A stretch of DNA of 64,000 nt from Saccharopolyspora erythraea (GCF_018141105.1 NZ_CP054839.1:62001-126000), one strand, 5' to 3'. Numbered from the stretch's first letter, positions 50,613 through 59,459 are shown. Program-made: numbers and translations. The notes: generated from the letters alone by a model not told the origin.

Positions 50613-52712
50613 ATGTCCGACACAGGTCTGCACGGGGACACCGACCAGCCGGTCGGTCCACTGGGGCGGGCGCTGCGCGACTACGCCGTCTTCACCCTGG
50701 ACCCGGACGGACTGGTGACGAGCTGGAACCTGGGTGCCGAGCTGATCATCGGGGCGACGGCCTCCGAGGTGATCGGGCGCAGCGCCGCGGTGTTCCACAC
50801 CGCCGAGCAGCGCGCCGAGGGGCACCCGGAGTGGGTGCTGGAGCAGGCGAGGGAGCTGGGCAGCCACGTCGACGAGGGCTGGCGGCTCCGCAAGGACGGC
50901 AGCCTGTTCTGGGCGCACGTGGTGACGACCGCCCTGTGGTCGTCGAGGGGTGAGCTCCGCGGCTACGCGAAGGTCGCCAGGGACGACACCGTCGTCCACA
51001 ACAAGCTGGAGCAGTCCTCGCGGCGGCTGGAGCAGTCCTCCCGGCTGTTCCGGGACCTGTTCTCGCTGACGCCGGTCGCGCTCGGGCTCTTCGACCGCCA
51101 CGGCACGGTGATCGACTGCAACATGGCGATGTGCGAGCTGTTCGGTCACCTGCCCGAGCGGTTGCGCGGCAGTCACGCCACCGCGCTGATCCCGCGGGAC
51201 GCCCCTGACCGCGAGCAACTCGTCGAAGCGTTCGCGCGCGGCGTCCGGCCGGACGAGGAGAGCGTCCAGGAGTGGCGGCTGGTCCGCTCCGACGGCGAGC
51301 CGGTCTTCTGCGAGCTGCACATCGCCCGCGCCGAGCAGGACTCCGGCGAGCCGTTCTGGGTGGTGGTCTTCGAGGACGTCACCGATCGCTACCGGGAGGC
51401 CGAGTCGCTGCGCTACTGGGCCTACCACGACGAGCTGACCGGGCTGTGGAACCGCGCGGCCATCCCGGACCTGCTCGCCGACGCCCACCCCGACCGCGCC
51501 GCGGTGCTCTACTGCGACATCCGCAACTTCAGCCGGATCAACGAGTCGCTCGGCTACCCGGCGGGGGACGAGGTGCTGGTCGCGCTGGCGCGGAGGCTGG
51601 AGGAGCACCTGCCCGAGGGCTGGCCGGTCGCCCGGGCGGCCGGTGACGAGTTCGCGGTGATCTGCCCGGACGTCGAGGAGGCGGGCGGGATCGCCGCGGT
51701 GGCGACCACCGTCTCGCGCGTTCTGCACGCAGCGATCGAGGTGCGTGGCGAGCGCCTCCAGGTGTCGTCGATGATCGGTGCGGCGGTGGCCAGCGAGTCC
51801 GGCGGCCGGGGCGAGGACCTGGTGCGGCTGGCCATGTCGGCGCTGGTGCGGGCGAAGAAGACCGGCAGCGTCGGTGTCTCGATGGCCGAACCCGCGCTGA
51901 TCGACTCGCTGGAGGGCAGGCTGCGGCTCGAGGCCGAGCTGCGGCGGGCGCTCGACCGCGACGAGCTCACCCTGCACTACCAGCCGCAGGTCGGCGCCGA
52001 CGGCACGATCCGCTCCGCCGAGGCGCTGATCCGCTGGCCGCACCCGCAGCGGGGGCTGCTGCACCCCGACGTGTTCCTGCCGATCGCGGGCCAGAACGGC
52101 ATGATGCCCGACATCGACCGCTGGGTGGTGCGCCGGGCGCTGAGCGACGCCTCGAGCTGGCCGGCACCGCCGGACGGCGAGCCGGTCTCGGTCTCGCTGA
52201 ACATCGGCGAGCTGACGCCCGGGTACCCGATCTTCACCGATCTGCTCGAGCGCGCGGTCGCCGAGAGCGGCATCGACTGGAACCGGATCATCGTGGAGCT
52301 GGTCGAGACCGCGATCGTCGACCTGCCCAGCCGGGTGCGCGCCGGGATGGCCGAGCTGACCGGCCGCGGCGTGCGGTTCGCGGTGGACGACTTCGGCACC
52401 GGCTACTCGTCGCTGAGCCGGGTGCGCGACTTCCCGGCGCAGATCATCAAGGTCGACCGGACCTTCGTCAGCGAGATCACCACCAGCCCGTACGACTTCG
52501 TCGTGGTCAAGGCGGTGACCGACCTGGCAGGCGCACTGGGCTGCTCCTGCGTCGCCGAGGGCGTCGAGACGGTGGGGCAGTTCGACCGCCTGCGCAGCAT
52601 CCCGATCGAGCGCTACCAGGGCTGGCTGTTCTCCAAGGCGGTGCCCTCGGCCGAGCTGGCCGACCTGATCGAGGCGGGCCCGATCCGGCCCGCCCTGGCC
52701 GTGGCCGAGTAG
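50613..52712 (+). CDS. PAS-PAS-GGDEF-EAL cyclic-di-GMP protein
   Basis: 699-residue cytoplasmic signalling protein. Two PAS domains (about 20-140 and 150-270; FTLDPDGLVTSWNLGAE, GLFDRHGTVIDCNMAM), a GGDEF domain (DELTGLWNRAAIPDLLAD; the active-site loop reads RAAGDEF rather than GGDEF, near residue 342) and an EAL domain (SAEALIRWPHPQRG near 468; ELVETAIV; AVDDFGTGYSSLSRV; IKVDRTFV; AEGVET) with intact catalytic residues. Probably a phosphodiesterase with a weak or GTP-sensing cyclase domain. ATG 50613 follows TTGGAGGGACGC. No transmembrane helices. Single gene, closed by repeat copy 3. Confidence 0.92.
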   Translation: MSDTGLHGDTDQPVGPLGRALRDYAVFTLDPDGLVTSWNLGAELIIGATASEVIGRSAAVFHTAEQRAEGHPEWVLEQARELGSHVDEGWRLRKDGSLFWAHVVTTALWSSRGELRGYAKVARDDTVVHNKLEQSSRRLEQSSRLFRDLFSLTPVALGLFDRHGTVIDCNMAMCELFGHLPERLRGSHATALIPRDAPDREQLVEAFARGVRPDEESVQEWRLVRSDGEPVFCELHIARAEQDSGEPFWVVVFEDVTDRYREAESLRYWAYHDELTGLWNRAAIPDLLADAHPDRAAVLYCDIRNFSRINESLGYPAGDEVLVALARRLEEHLPEGWPVARAAGDEFAVICPDVEEAGGIAAVATTVSRVLHAAIEVRGERLQVSSMIGAAVASESGGRGEDLVRLAMSALVRAKKTGSVGVSMAEPALIDSLEGRLRLEAELRRALDRDELTLHYQPQVGADGTIRSAEALIRWPHPQRGLLHPDVFLPIAGQNGMMPDIDRWVVRRALSDASSWPAPPDGEPVSVSLNIGELTPGYPIFTDLLERAVAESGIDWNRIIVELVETAIVDLPSRVRAGMAELTGRGVRFAVDDFGTGYSSLSRVRDFPAQIIKVDRTFVSEITTSPYDFVVVKAVTDLAGALGCSCVAEGVETVGQFDRLRSIPIERYQGWLFSKAVPSAELADLIEAGPIRPALAVAE

Positions 52713-52715
52713 TCG

Positions 52716-52911
52716 GAGGCTGTCTTCGAACTCACCTCGCGCAGCGGTTCCGGTGGCGGAACCTCAGGCGCCCTCTGACTCCGGGATCTTCTTCTCGCGT
52801 ATCCACCCATACGCCACGGGAAAGCTGTCCTCGCCAGAGGACGCCTGAGAACCCGCGGCGGTGCCGGTTGCGGGCGTGGGTCAAGCGGCTGCGCCGCTTC
52901 GAAGCATCGAA
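52716..52911. repeat. Dispersed structured repeat, copy 3 (divergent)
   Basis: About 196 bp between the convergent EAL (+) and glycerate kinase (-) genes. Shares GGCGGAACCTCAG, CATACGC, AAGCTGTCCTCGC and CCTGAGAACCCGC with copies 1-2. Where copies 1-2 pair CTCAGCCG with CGGCTGAG, copy 3 pairs CTCAGGCG with CGCCTGAG, so the stem is kept by compensatory change. Confidence 0.8.
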
Positions 52912-52920
52912 GACGGGCGT

Positions 52921-54072
52921 TCAGGCCGCGAGCGACCGACCGAGCAGAAGCATCCGCAGGGTGCGGGCGGTGGCGTCGGCGATCAGCTCGGGCGCGCGGC
53001 TGATGGCGTCGGCGAGGTCGACCGGCCCGGTCAGTATCCCGGCGATGGCGTCGATGCCGATGTCGTAGCTGCTCTCCGCCCCGACGCCGATGGTGCCGGT
53101 GATGGCCAGCACCGGCTTCCCGCGGCGCTTGGCCAGCCGGGCGACCTCGGCGGGAACCTTCCCGCGCGCGGTGGAGGCGTCGATGGCGCCCTCGCCGGTG
53201 ATCACCAGGTCGGCGACGGCCAGGCGCCGGTCCAGGTCGGCCTGGTCGAACAGCACGTCGAACCGGGACCGCAGGCTGCCGCCGAGCCCGGCCGCGAGCC
53301 CGGCCCCGAGTCCCCCGGAGGCGCCGCTGCCGGGCAGGTCGGCGATCCGCGCGCCGCTGTGCCCGCGCAGCAGGTCCGCCCAGATACTCATCGCGGCCGC
53401 CAGTTCCTCCACCTGCGCGGGGCTCGCGCCCTTCTGCGGTCCGAACACGCGCGCCACGCCGTGAGGCCCGGTCAGCAGGTTGCTCGGGTTCGCGGCGATC
53501 ACCAGCTTCACACCGCGCAGCCGGGGGTCCCGGCCACTGGTGTCGATGCGGCGTGCGCGGGCGAGCGCGTAGCCGCCGCTGCCGACGGGCGTGCCGGTGC
53601 CGTCGAGCACGCCGGCCCCCAGCGCCTGCAACGCCCCGGCACCGCCGTCGCAGATCCCGGAGTCACCGCAGCCGACGACGACGCGGTTCGCTCCGGCGTC
53701 CAGCGCGGCCGCGATCAGCTCCCCGACGCCCCGGCTAGTGGTCAGCCCCGGGTCGCGGCGCCCGGGCGGCACCAGCGAGAGCCCGGCGGCAGCGGCGACC
53801 TCGACGAACGCGGTGCGCGGCCCGTCACCGCCGAGCAGCGCGAAGTGCGACCGCACCGGCTCGCCGACCGGTCCGGTGACCACGACCGGCACCAGCTCGC
53901 CGCCGGTCGTGCCCGCGAGCTGCCGGGCCGATCCCTCCCCGCCGTCGATCAGCGGCATGGCATCGACGACGGCCCGCGGCACCACGCGGCGGATGCCCGC
54001 GCCGATGGCCGCGGCGACCTCCCGCGCGTCGAGGCACTCCTTGAACCCGGTGGGAGCGACCAGGAATCGCAT
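52921..54072 (-). CDS. Glycerate kinase (GlxK/GarK type)
   Basis: 383-residue kinase making 2- or 3-phosphoglycerate from D-glycerate. Start MRFLVAPTGFKECLDAREVA with GGAGGAAAAG upstream; DGGEGSARQLAGTTGGE; VVVGCGDSGICDGGAGALQALG; FGPQKGASPAQV; GASGGLGAGLAA; ADLVITGEGAIDASTARGKV: all core motifs of the glycerate-kinase type 1 family. Fourteen bp downstream of an SLC13-type anion transporter, suggesting uptake and phosphorylation of glycerate or a related organic acid in one operon. Confidence 0.92.
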   Translation of the reverse strand: MRFLVAPTGFKECLDAREVAAAIGAGIRRVVPRAVVDAMPLIDGGEGSARQLAGTTGGELVPVVVTGPVGEPVRSHFALLGGDGPRTAFVEVAAAAGLSLVPPGRRDPGLTTSRGVGELIAAALDAGANRVVVGCGDSGICDGGAGALQALGAGVLDGTGTPVGSGGYALARARRIDTSGRDPRLRGVKLVIAANPSNLLTGPHGVARVFGPQKGASPAQVEELAAAMSIWADLLRGHSGARIADLPGSGASGGLGAGLAAGLGGSLRSRFDVLFDQADLDRRLAVADLVITGEGAIDASTARGKVPAEVARLAKRRGKPVLAITGTIGVGAESSYDIGIDAIAGILTGPVDLADAISRAPELIADATARTLRMLLLGRSLAA

Positions 54073-54086
54073 GATCTTTTCCTCCA

Positions 54087-55601
54087 TCAACGCAGCGGCA
54101 GGCCGAGGACCGGCCAGACCTGGGTGGCGAACAAGAGCACCAGCGCGGCGATCACCGGAGCCAGCAGCGCGGACAGCTTCAGCAGGTCGCGCGCGGTGTA
54201 GGTGGGGACGTCGGGCACGGCGGCGAACATCGCCACCGGCTTGGCCGAAGAGGGCAGCGTGTGGCAGAAGCCCGCGGCTGCCGTCGAGGCGAATGCCAGC
54301 GCGACCGGGTTCATCCCGGCCGCCGCGGCGGCCGGGACGACCAGCGGGATCAGCACCGAAGACCGCGCGGACCTGGACTGCACGAGCAGGTGGGCCAGAG
54401 TGCTCAGCACGACGACCGAGACCAGCAGCGCGGACCCGGAGCCCGAGAGCAGCAGCTCGGCGAGCCATGACGCCGCGCCGGACTCGGTCAGGGCGAGGCC
54501 GAGCGCGGTCGTGGCCGCCATGAACAGCAGCATCGACCAGGGGATCTCGGACACGGCGGCACCGATCCGGACGGTGCCCACCCTCGGCGCGGTGATCAGC
54601 AGTGCCCCGGCGAGCGCGACCAGCGCCGGCGGGAACGGGTGCAGCGACTCGGTGCTCCAGAGCACCACGACCGCGCCCAGCAGAGCGGCGGCGCGCAGCT
54701 CGCGTCGCTGGACGCGCTCGGGGATTCCCATCTGCTCGCGGAGCCCGGCGCCGTCGACACGCAGCCGCGCGGCCCGGTCGGTTCGCCGGGTGAACAGCAG
54801 CAGCACCAGCTCCGCGGCGACGTGCGAGCTCACGACCGCCAGCGGCAGGCCCCACAGCAGCCATTGGGCGAAGCCGATACCCGTGCCGGTCGCCTCGTCG
54901 AGGATCTGGCTGGTGATCAGGTGCGCACCGGCACCGACCAGGGTGGCGACCGCCGAGAGCAGCACGACCGCCGGAAACAGCAGCGAGAGCGCGCGGACCA
55001 GCCGCGGGCGGTCGGCGAAGGCCGACGCGAGCGCGGTGAAGACGGGCAGCACGAGCGCCGCGCGGCCACTGGTGCTCGGGATCAGCAGCGCGGTCACCAC
55101 CAGCCCGGCGGTGACCAGGTGCACCAGCGCGCGGGCCGAGCGGGCGCGGCCGATCAGCGAGACCGCCAGCCGGGCGGGCAACCCGGTGCGGCTGATGCCC
55201 GCCGCCAGCACGAACGCCGCGACCAGCAGCCAGATCTGCTCCGAGCCCAGCGTCTCGAACATCTCGTCGGGTTCGAGGGCACCGATGACGACCATCGCGG
55301 CGGCCGCCGCCAGCGCGACGTGGGTGTCGTCGAAGCGCTTGCTGATCCAGCCGGCCACCGCGGCGGCGAACAGCAGCACGGTGCCTGCCGCCCGCGCTTG
55401 CCCGGCAGGCAGGAGCAGGAGCGAGACGCCGCCGAGCAGCGCCAGGGCGGCGGCGGTGAGTCCCACGGCCCAGCCGGTTTCACGCCTCGGCGGTTCGACC
55501 ACGCGCGGGCGAGGCGGAGTCCGGTAGTCGACGCCCCGCTCGTCGCCGCGCATCCGGCCGACGATGCGGTGGTCCGCTCCTCGCTGTCCTCCGCCGTCCA
55601 T
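54087..55601 (-). CDS. SLC13/DASS-family anion (dicarboxylate/citrate-type) transporter
   Basis: About 500-residue carrier with 11-12 helices. IGALEPDEMFETLGSEQIWLL, LLIPSTSGRAALVLPVF (first SNT-like signature), and PVALAFASTAAAGFCHTLPSSAKPVAMF (second signature) fit the DASS family. Likely substrates: dicarboxylates, glycerate-like acids or sulfate. The start is uncertain: the frame is open to GTG 55643, with ATGs at 55601 and 55553; none has a clear SD. Its promoter region contains the DnaA-box-like cluster (55684-55803). Co-transcribed with glycerate kinase. Confidence 0.83.
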   Translation of the reverse strand: MDGGGQRGADHRIVGRMRGDERGVDYRTPPRPRVVEPPRRETGWAVGLTAAALALLGGVSLLLLPAGQARAAGTVLLFAAAVAGWISKRFDDTHVALAAAAAMVVIGALEPDEMFETLGSEQIWLLVAAFVLAAGISRTGLPARLAVSLIGRARSARALVHLVTAGLVVTALLIPSTSGRAALVLPVFTALASAFADRPRLVRALSLLFPAVVLLSAVATLVGAGAHLITSQILDEATGTGIGFAQWLLWGLPLAVVSSHVAAELVLLLFTRRTDRAARLRVDGAGLREQMGIPERVQRRELRAAALLGAVVVLWSTESLHPFPPALVALAGALLITAPRVGTVRIGAAVSEIPWSMLLFMAATTALGLALTESGAASWLAELLLSGSGSALLVSVVVLSTLAHLLVQSRSARSSVLIPLVVPAAAAAGMNPVALAFASTAAAGFCHTLPSSAKPVAMFAAVPDVPTYTARDLLKLSALLAPVIAALVLLFATQVWPVLGLPLR

Positions 55602-55683
55602 GCGCTCAACGATGTGTCCGCGCGCTGAGCTGATCGTGAACACCGGATGAGGCCCAGTTCATCTGCTGATCACTTCACAGCTG

Positions 55684-55803
55684 TTGTGCACAGCCTGTGG
55701 ATAACTCTGTGCACAACTTGCGACCAGGGGAAACGAGACATCATTCCCGTGTTGTGCACAGCTGCGGACGGGGTTGTCCACAGCTGTGCACAACTGTGCA
55801 CAG
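55684..55803. promoter_or_regulatory. Cluster of DnaA-box-like 9-mers
   Basis: Within 120 bp: TTGTGCACA at 55684 and 55752 (+), TTGTCCACA at 55774 (+), the perfect consensus TTATCCACA at 55696-55704 (-), TTGTGCACA at 55708-55716 and 55785-55793 (-), and CTGTGCACA at 55795-55803 (-). Spacing and orientation vary; local GC is reduced. No dnaA or dnaN gene is present, so this is unlikely to be the main oriC. It lies between the EamA gene's 3' end and the SLC13 gene's start. Confidence 0.75.
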
Positions 55804-55808
55804 GCCTC

Positions 55809-56723
55809 TCAGCGCCGGGTGAGAACCAGGACGAGCCCGATACCGATGCCCGCCATGCCCAGCCAGGCCATCGCGCCCAGCCGCTCGCCGACCACGAACA
55901 CGCCCAGCAGCGCCGCCACCACCGGCTCCAGCAGGCTCAGCGTCGTCGCGACCCGGACCGGTGTGTGGCGCAGGCCCGCGCCGAACAGGACGTAGGCCAG
56001 CCCCATCGGCACCACCGCGAGGTAGGCGGTGACGGCAACGCCCATCCCGGTGCTGAGCAGCGGGCCGCCGGTCCAGGCGAAGACCGGCAGCAGCACCAGC
56101 GCGGCGCTGCCGAACATCGCCCCCATCACGGCCCGGGAGCCGTGGTGGCCCCCGCGCAGGATCCGGGCGGCGACCCACGAGTACATCGCGTACCCCAGGC
56201 CCGCGAGCAAGCCGAGCAGGGTGCCGGCGACCGCGCCGCCGGCGTCGCCGAGCCGCGCCCCGTCGGAGACGAGCAGGACGCCGCCGCCGACCGTCACGGC
56301 CGCGGCCAGCGCCCAGCGGCCGTCGAGCCGGACCCCGTCGAGGGCGCGCTCGACCACGGCGGCGAACACCGGCGCCGACCCGAGCGTCACGACTGTGCCG
56401 ACCGCGACCCCGGCCAAGGCCATCGAGGAGTAGAACGCCAGCGGGTACACGGCGATGGACGACGCACCCGTCAGCAGCAGGCCGACCGGCGCTGAGCGAA
56501 GCACGCGCAACGCGGACCGACCGGCGAGCAGGCAGAGCAGGATCCCGCCGAAGCCCATGGTCGCCGCCCCGATCGAGAGGGCACTGGCGGACGCGGGCGC
56601 GTAGGTGGCGGCGGTGCCGGTCGTGCCCCACAGGGCGGAGGCGAGCAGGACCGGCAGGGGGCCGGTGGTGAACCGCGTCCTTCCAGGCACGGGGCGGGAA
56701 GGCGCGAAGACGTCGTTGGACAC
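55809..56723 (-). CDS. EamA/DMT-family transporter (RhaT/YdcZ-like)
   Basis: 304-residue ten-helix drug/metabolite transporter with two EamA repeats: LASALWGTTGTAATYAP ... AVYPLAFYSSMALAGVAVGT and GLLAGLGYAMYSWVAARILR ... RVATTLSLLEPVVAALLG, the latter being the hallmark EamA end. GTG 56723 is preceded by GGAAAAG. Substrate unknown (amino acids or metabolites are typical). Transcribed toward the DnaA-box cluster; no terminator hairpin other than the box region itself was noticed. Confidence 0.9.
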   Translation of the reverse strand: MSNDVFAPSRPVPGRTRFTTGPLPVLLASALWGTTGTAATYAPASASALSIGAATMGFGGILLCLLAGRSALRVLRSAPVGLLLTGASSIAVYPLAFYSSMALAGVAVGTVVTLGSAPVFAAVVERALDGVRLDGRWALAAAVTVGGGVLLVSDGARLGDAGGAVAGTLLGLLAGLGYAMYSWVAARILRGGHHGSRAVMGAMFGSAALVLLPVFAWTGGPLLSTGMGVAVTAYLAVVPMGLAYVLFGAGLRHTPVRVATTLSLLEPVVAALLGVFVVGERLGAMAWLGMAGIGIGLVLVLTRR

Positions 56724-56928
56724 GTGAACTCTTTTCCGTTCGCGGGAGATGTGGCTGTCGGCGAACGGGCGCGTGCGAGGGCCCCAGGCGCACTACCCGG
56801 GGAAGTGGAACTGCGCTCCCGCGCCCGTCAGGCGGCGGGAGGCGGAGTGACGCGGTGCCAGTAAGAGCTCACGACCCCACTCTAAAGAGTTGCGGTGACG
56901 ATCTGCGTGGTGGGCCGCCCAGCGGAAC

Positions 56929-57591
56929 TCAGACGCCGAGGCGGTAGCCCATGCCGCGGACCGTGTGGATGCGGGTGCTGCCGATCTTGCGCCGCAGCGC
57001 CCGCACGTAGACGTCGACGACGTTCGAGCCGGGGTCGAAGTCGTAGCCCCAGACGTGCGACAGGATCTGCTCGCGGGAGAGCACCTGACCGGAGTGGCGC
57101 AGGAACAGCTCCAGCATCGAGAACTCCCGGGCCGTCAGGTCGACGGTCCCCTCCGGCACCTGGGCCCGGCGGGTGCGCAGGTCCAGCGACAACTCGCCGT
57201 CGCGCAGCACGGTCACCTCCGGCGCCCGGTCGTTGGGGCGCAACCGCAGCCGCACCCGCGCCAGCAGCTCCTCGAAGCGGAACGGCTTGGTCATGTAGTC
57301 GTCCGCGCCGCCTTCGAGGCCGGCGACCGTGTCGTGCACGGAGTCCCGGGCGGTCAGGATGATCACCGGCACCGTCACGCGCTGGGCGCGCAACGCCCGC
57401 AGCACCGCGAAGCCGTCCTTGCCCGGCAGGCCGAGGTCGAGCACGACCAGGTCGAAGTCCCCGGTCAGCACGTAGTCGAGCGCGGTGTCGCCATCGCCGA
57501 CGACGGTCGTGGTGAAGCCGTTGGCGCGCAGGCCCTTCTCGATGAAGGCGGCGATCCGGGCCTCGTCCTCGGCGATCAGGATCTTGCTCAA
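56929..57591 (-). CDS. OmpR/PhoB-family response regulator
   Basis: 220-residue regulator. Receiver: acidic ED at 8-9, phosphoacceptor Asp52 in VVLDLGLPG, ILTARD and MTKPF Lys near 101. C-terminal winged helix (VDLTAREFSMLELFLRHSGQ, LSREQILSHVWGYDFDPGSN, RIHTVRGMGYRLG). TTG start with GAGGAGAG upstream; overlaps the kinase stop by 4 bp, so kinase gene precedes regulator. Adjacent downstream genes are unrelated, so targets are unknown. Confidence 0.93.
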   Translation of the reverse strand: MSKILIAEDEARIAAFIEKGLRANGFTTTVVGDGDTALDYVLTGDFDLVVLDLGLPGKDGFAVLRALRAQRVTVPVIILTARDSVHDTVAGLEGGADDYMTKPFRFEELLARVRLRLRPNDRAPEVTVLRDGELSLDLRTRRAQVPEGTVDLTAREFSMLELFLRHSGQVLSREQILSHVWGYDFDPGSNVVDVYVRALRRKIGSTRIHTVRGMGYRLGV

Positions 57592-59066
57592 GAGTCGCTC
57601 TCCTCAGCGGTTCTGGTGCCGGGGGTGGCCGGCAGCTCCAACCCGAAAGTGGCGCCCTCGCCCGGCGCGGAAAGCACCCGCACCCGTCCGTGGTGGGCCT
57701 CGGCGATGGCCCTGACGATCGCCAGGCCGAGCCCCGCCCCGCCGCGGCCGGGGCCGCTGCCGTGCGAGAACCGTTCGAAGATCTTCTCGACCTCGGCCGG
57801 GTCGACACCGGGTCCCTCGTCGGTGACCCACAGCGAGATCCGGCCCAGGCTCAGCGCGGAACCGATCCTGATGGTCGAGCCGGGCTCGGTGTGCTGCACG
57901 GCGTTCTGCGCGAGCTGCACCATCGCCTGGGTCACCCGCTGCTCGTCGACCACGACCTCGCCCTCACCGATGCCCTCCAGCACCCACCTGCGGTCGGCGA
58001 TCGAGCGGGCCTTGGCCTCGATGTCGCTGGTCAGCTCGGCGAGGGAGACCGGGGCCGGGGTGACGAAGTCGGGCCGGTCGGCCTTGGCCAGCATCAGCAG
58101 GTCCTCGACGATGCGGGTCATCCGGTCCAGCTCGTCGGTGCACAGCCGCACCACCTCCTCCCGCTCCGCCGGATCGTCGCCGAGCAGCTCGAGGTTGCCG
58201 CGCACGATCGTGATGGGCGTCCGCAGCTCGTGGCTGGCGTCGTCGACGAACCGGCGCTGCGTGCGGAAGGCGTCCTCCAGCCGGTCCAGCATGGCGTTGA
58301 ACTGGTCGGCCAGCGCGGCGATGTCGTCGCGGCCCTCCACCGGGATGCGCCGGGTCAGGTCGTGCTCGCTGATCTCGGCCGCGGCCTGCCGCACGGTGCG
58401 CACCGGGGCCAGGATCTCGGCCGCCACGACCCACGACGAGACCGCCGCCAGCAACACCCCGAGCGCGCTGACCAGCAGCAGGGTCTGGACGGTGCGGTCG
58501 GCCTCGGCGGTGGCATCGGCCGTGAAGTGCTCGGTGATGAACCAGGCGTCGACGCCGTTGCTGACCGCGTGCACCTTCACCCAGCGCATTTGCCCCTGCG
58601 CGGTCTCGGTCTGCCCGTAGGTGCCGGGAGAGGAGACGATGGCGTCGAGGATGACCGGATCGGCGGCGATCGGCTTGAGCGCGTCCGGCGCCTGCGTCAT
58701 CGGCTCCAGGCCCGCCGGCGTGCGCCACACCCCGATCAGGGCTTCGGCGGTGTCCGGGTACTGCCGCTTCAGGTGGGAGTGGAACAGCGACCGCGGATCG
58801 GTGAACAGCTGCCCGGTCGCCGGGTCGCGTCCCGTCTCGGCGAACGTGGTGAACTCCCGCGCCTCCTGCTCCATCCCCCTCGTCGCCTGGGTCTGGACGT
58901 CGTTGTGCAGGAACTGCCGCACGATCAGGATCACCGACAGCAGCACGACCACCAGGACCAGCAGCATCCAGCCCATGATCTGGGCGCGTGCGGGGATCCG
59001 GGTGCCGTGCCTGCGCTGGGCGGTGCGCGGCTCAGTCGTCATGGTCACCGTCGTGGTCGTCGTCAT
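57588..59066 (-). CDS. Sensor histidine kinase
   Basis: 492-residue membrane kinase. TM1 (GWMLLVLVVVLLSVILIVR, about 32-50), an extracellular sensor of about 140 residues, TM2 (LLLVSALGVLLAAVSSWVVA), HAMP, H-box FVDDASHELRTPI (His near 284), N-box LVQLAQNAVQH, D/F-box VTDEGPGVDPAEVEKIFERF and G-box GGAGLGLAIVRAIAE. N-terminus is Thr-rich; ATG 59042 is an alternative start. The gene begins within the 3' end of the small Asp/His-tail gene, coupling the two. Confidence 0.92.
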   Translation of the reverse strand: MTTTTTVTMTTEPRTAQRRHGTRIPARAQIMGWMLLVLVVVLLSVILIVRQFLHNDVQTQATRGMEQEAREFTTFAETGRDPATGQLFTDPRSLFHSHLKRQYPDTAEALIGVWRTPAGLEPMTQAPDALKPIAADPVILDAIVSSPGTYGQTETAQGQMRWVKVHAVSNGVDAWFITEHFTADATAEADRTVQTLLLVSALGVLLAAVSSWVVAAEILAPVRTVRQAAAEISEHDLTRRIPVEGRDDIAALADQFNAMLDRLEDAFRTQRRFVDDASHELRTPITIVRGNLELLGDDPAEREEVVRLCTDELDRMTRIVEDLLMLAKADRPDFVTPAPVSLAELTSDIEAKARSIADRRWVLEGIGEGEVVVDEQRVTQAMVQLAQNAVQHTEPGSTIRIGSALSLGRISLWVTDEGPGVDPAEVEKIFERFSHGSGPGRGGAGLGLAIVRAIAEAHHGRVRVLSAPGEGATFGLELPATPGTRTAEESDS

Positions 59067-59286
59067 CGTCGTCGGGCGGTGGCGGCGGCAGCTCGGCGGG
59101 CGGTGTCTGCGGTGGCGGCACGACCGAGGGCACCGGCTGCTCCGGGCCCGGCGAACTGCCGACCCGGACCTGCGCGGGCACGTCCGGCGTCCGCGGTCCG
59201 TCGGTGATGGCGAAGCTGACCAGGACGGCCGCGATCGGCAGCGCGAGCGCCAGGACCAGCAGCAGCGCGCGGGGAACCGACCTCAT
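59032..59286 (-). CDS. Small exported protein with Asp/His-rich tail, 84 aa
   Basis: MRSVPRALLLVLALALPIAA begins a signal anchor or signal peptide; a Pro-rich middle (VPSVVPPPQTPPAELPPPPP) ends in an extremely acidic, His-containing tail (DDDDDDHDGDHDD). RBS GGGGAC before ATG 59286. The tail could bind divalent cations (Ca, Mn, Zn, Ni). First gene of the operon, overlapping the histidine kinase start, which suggests a periplasmic-side accessory of that kinase; this is inference. The Asp codons overlap the kinase's Thr-rich start in another frame, so the tail may partly reflect that overlap. Confidence 0.65.
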   Translation of the reverse strand: MRSVPRALLLVLALALPIAAVLVSFAITDGPRTPDVPAQVRVGSSPGPEQPVPSVVPPPQTPPAELPPPPPDDDDDDHDGDHDD

Positions 59287-59459
59287 GTCCCCAACTGTGA
59301 CCGCCGCACCCGCTTCACGGCATGAAGACAAGATGAGAGCTTCCTCATCCGGGCGGTTTCGAGGTGCCGGCACCCGACGCGCCAGTCGCCTGATCCCGCC
59401 CCGTGGACCGGAAGAGACACGCTAGCCTGCGGGCAGACTTCTCGCGACGAGGGACGACG

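Noticed and set aside
55684-55803. Calling the DnaA-box cluster the chromosomal origin
   Set aside because: dnaA and dnaN, which flank oriC in actinobacteria, are absent, and only seven boxes are present.
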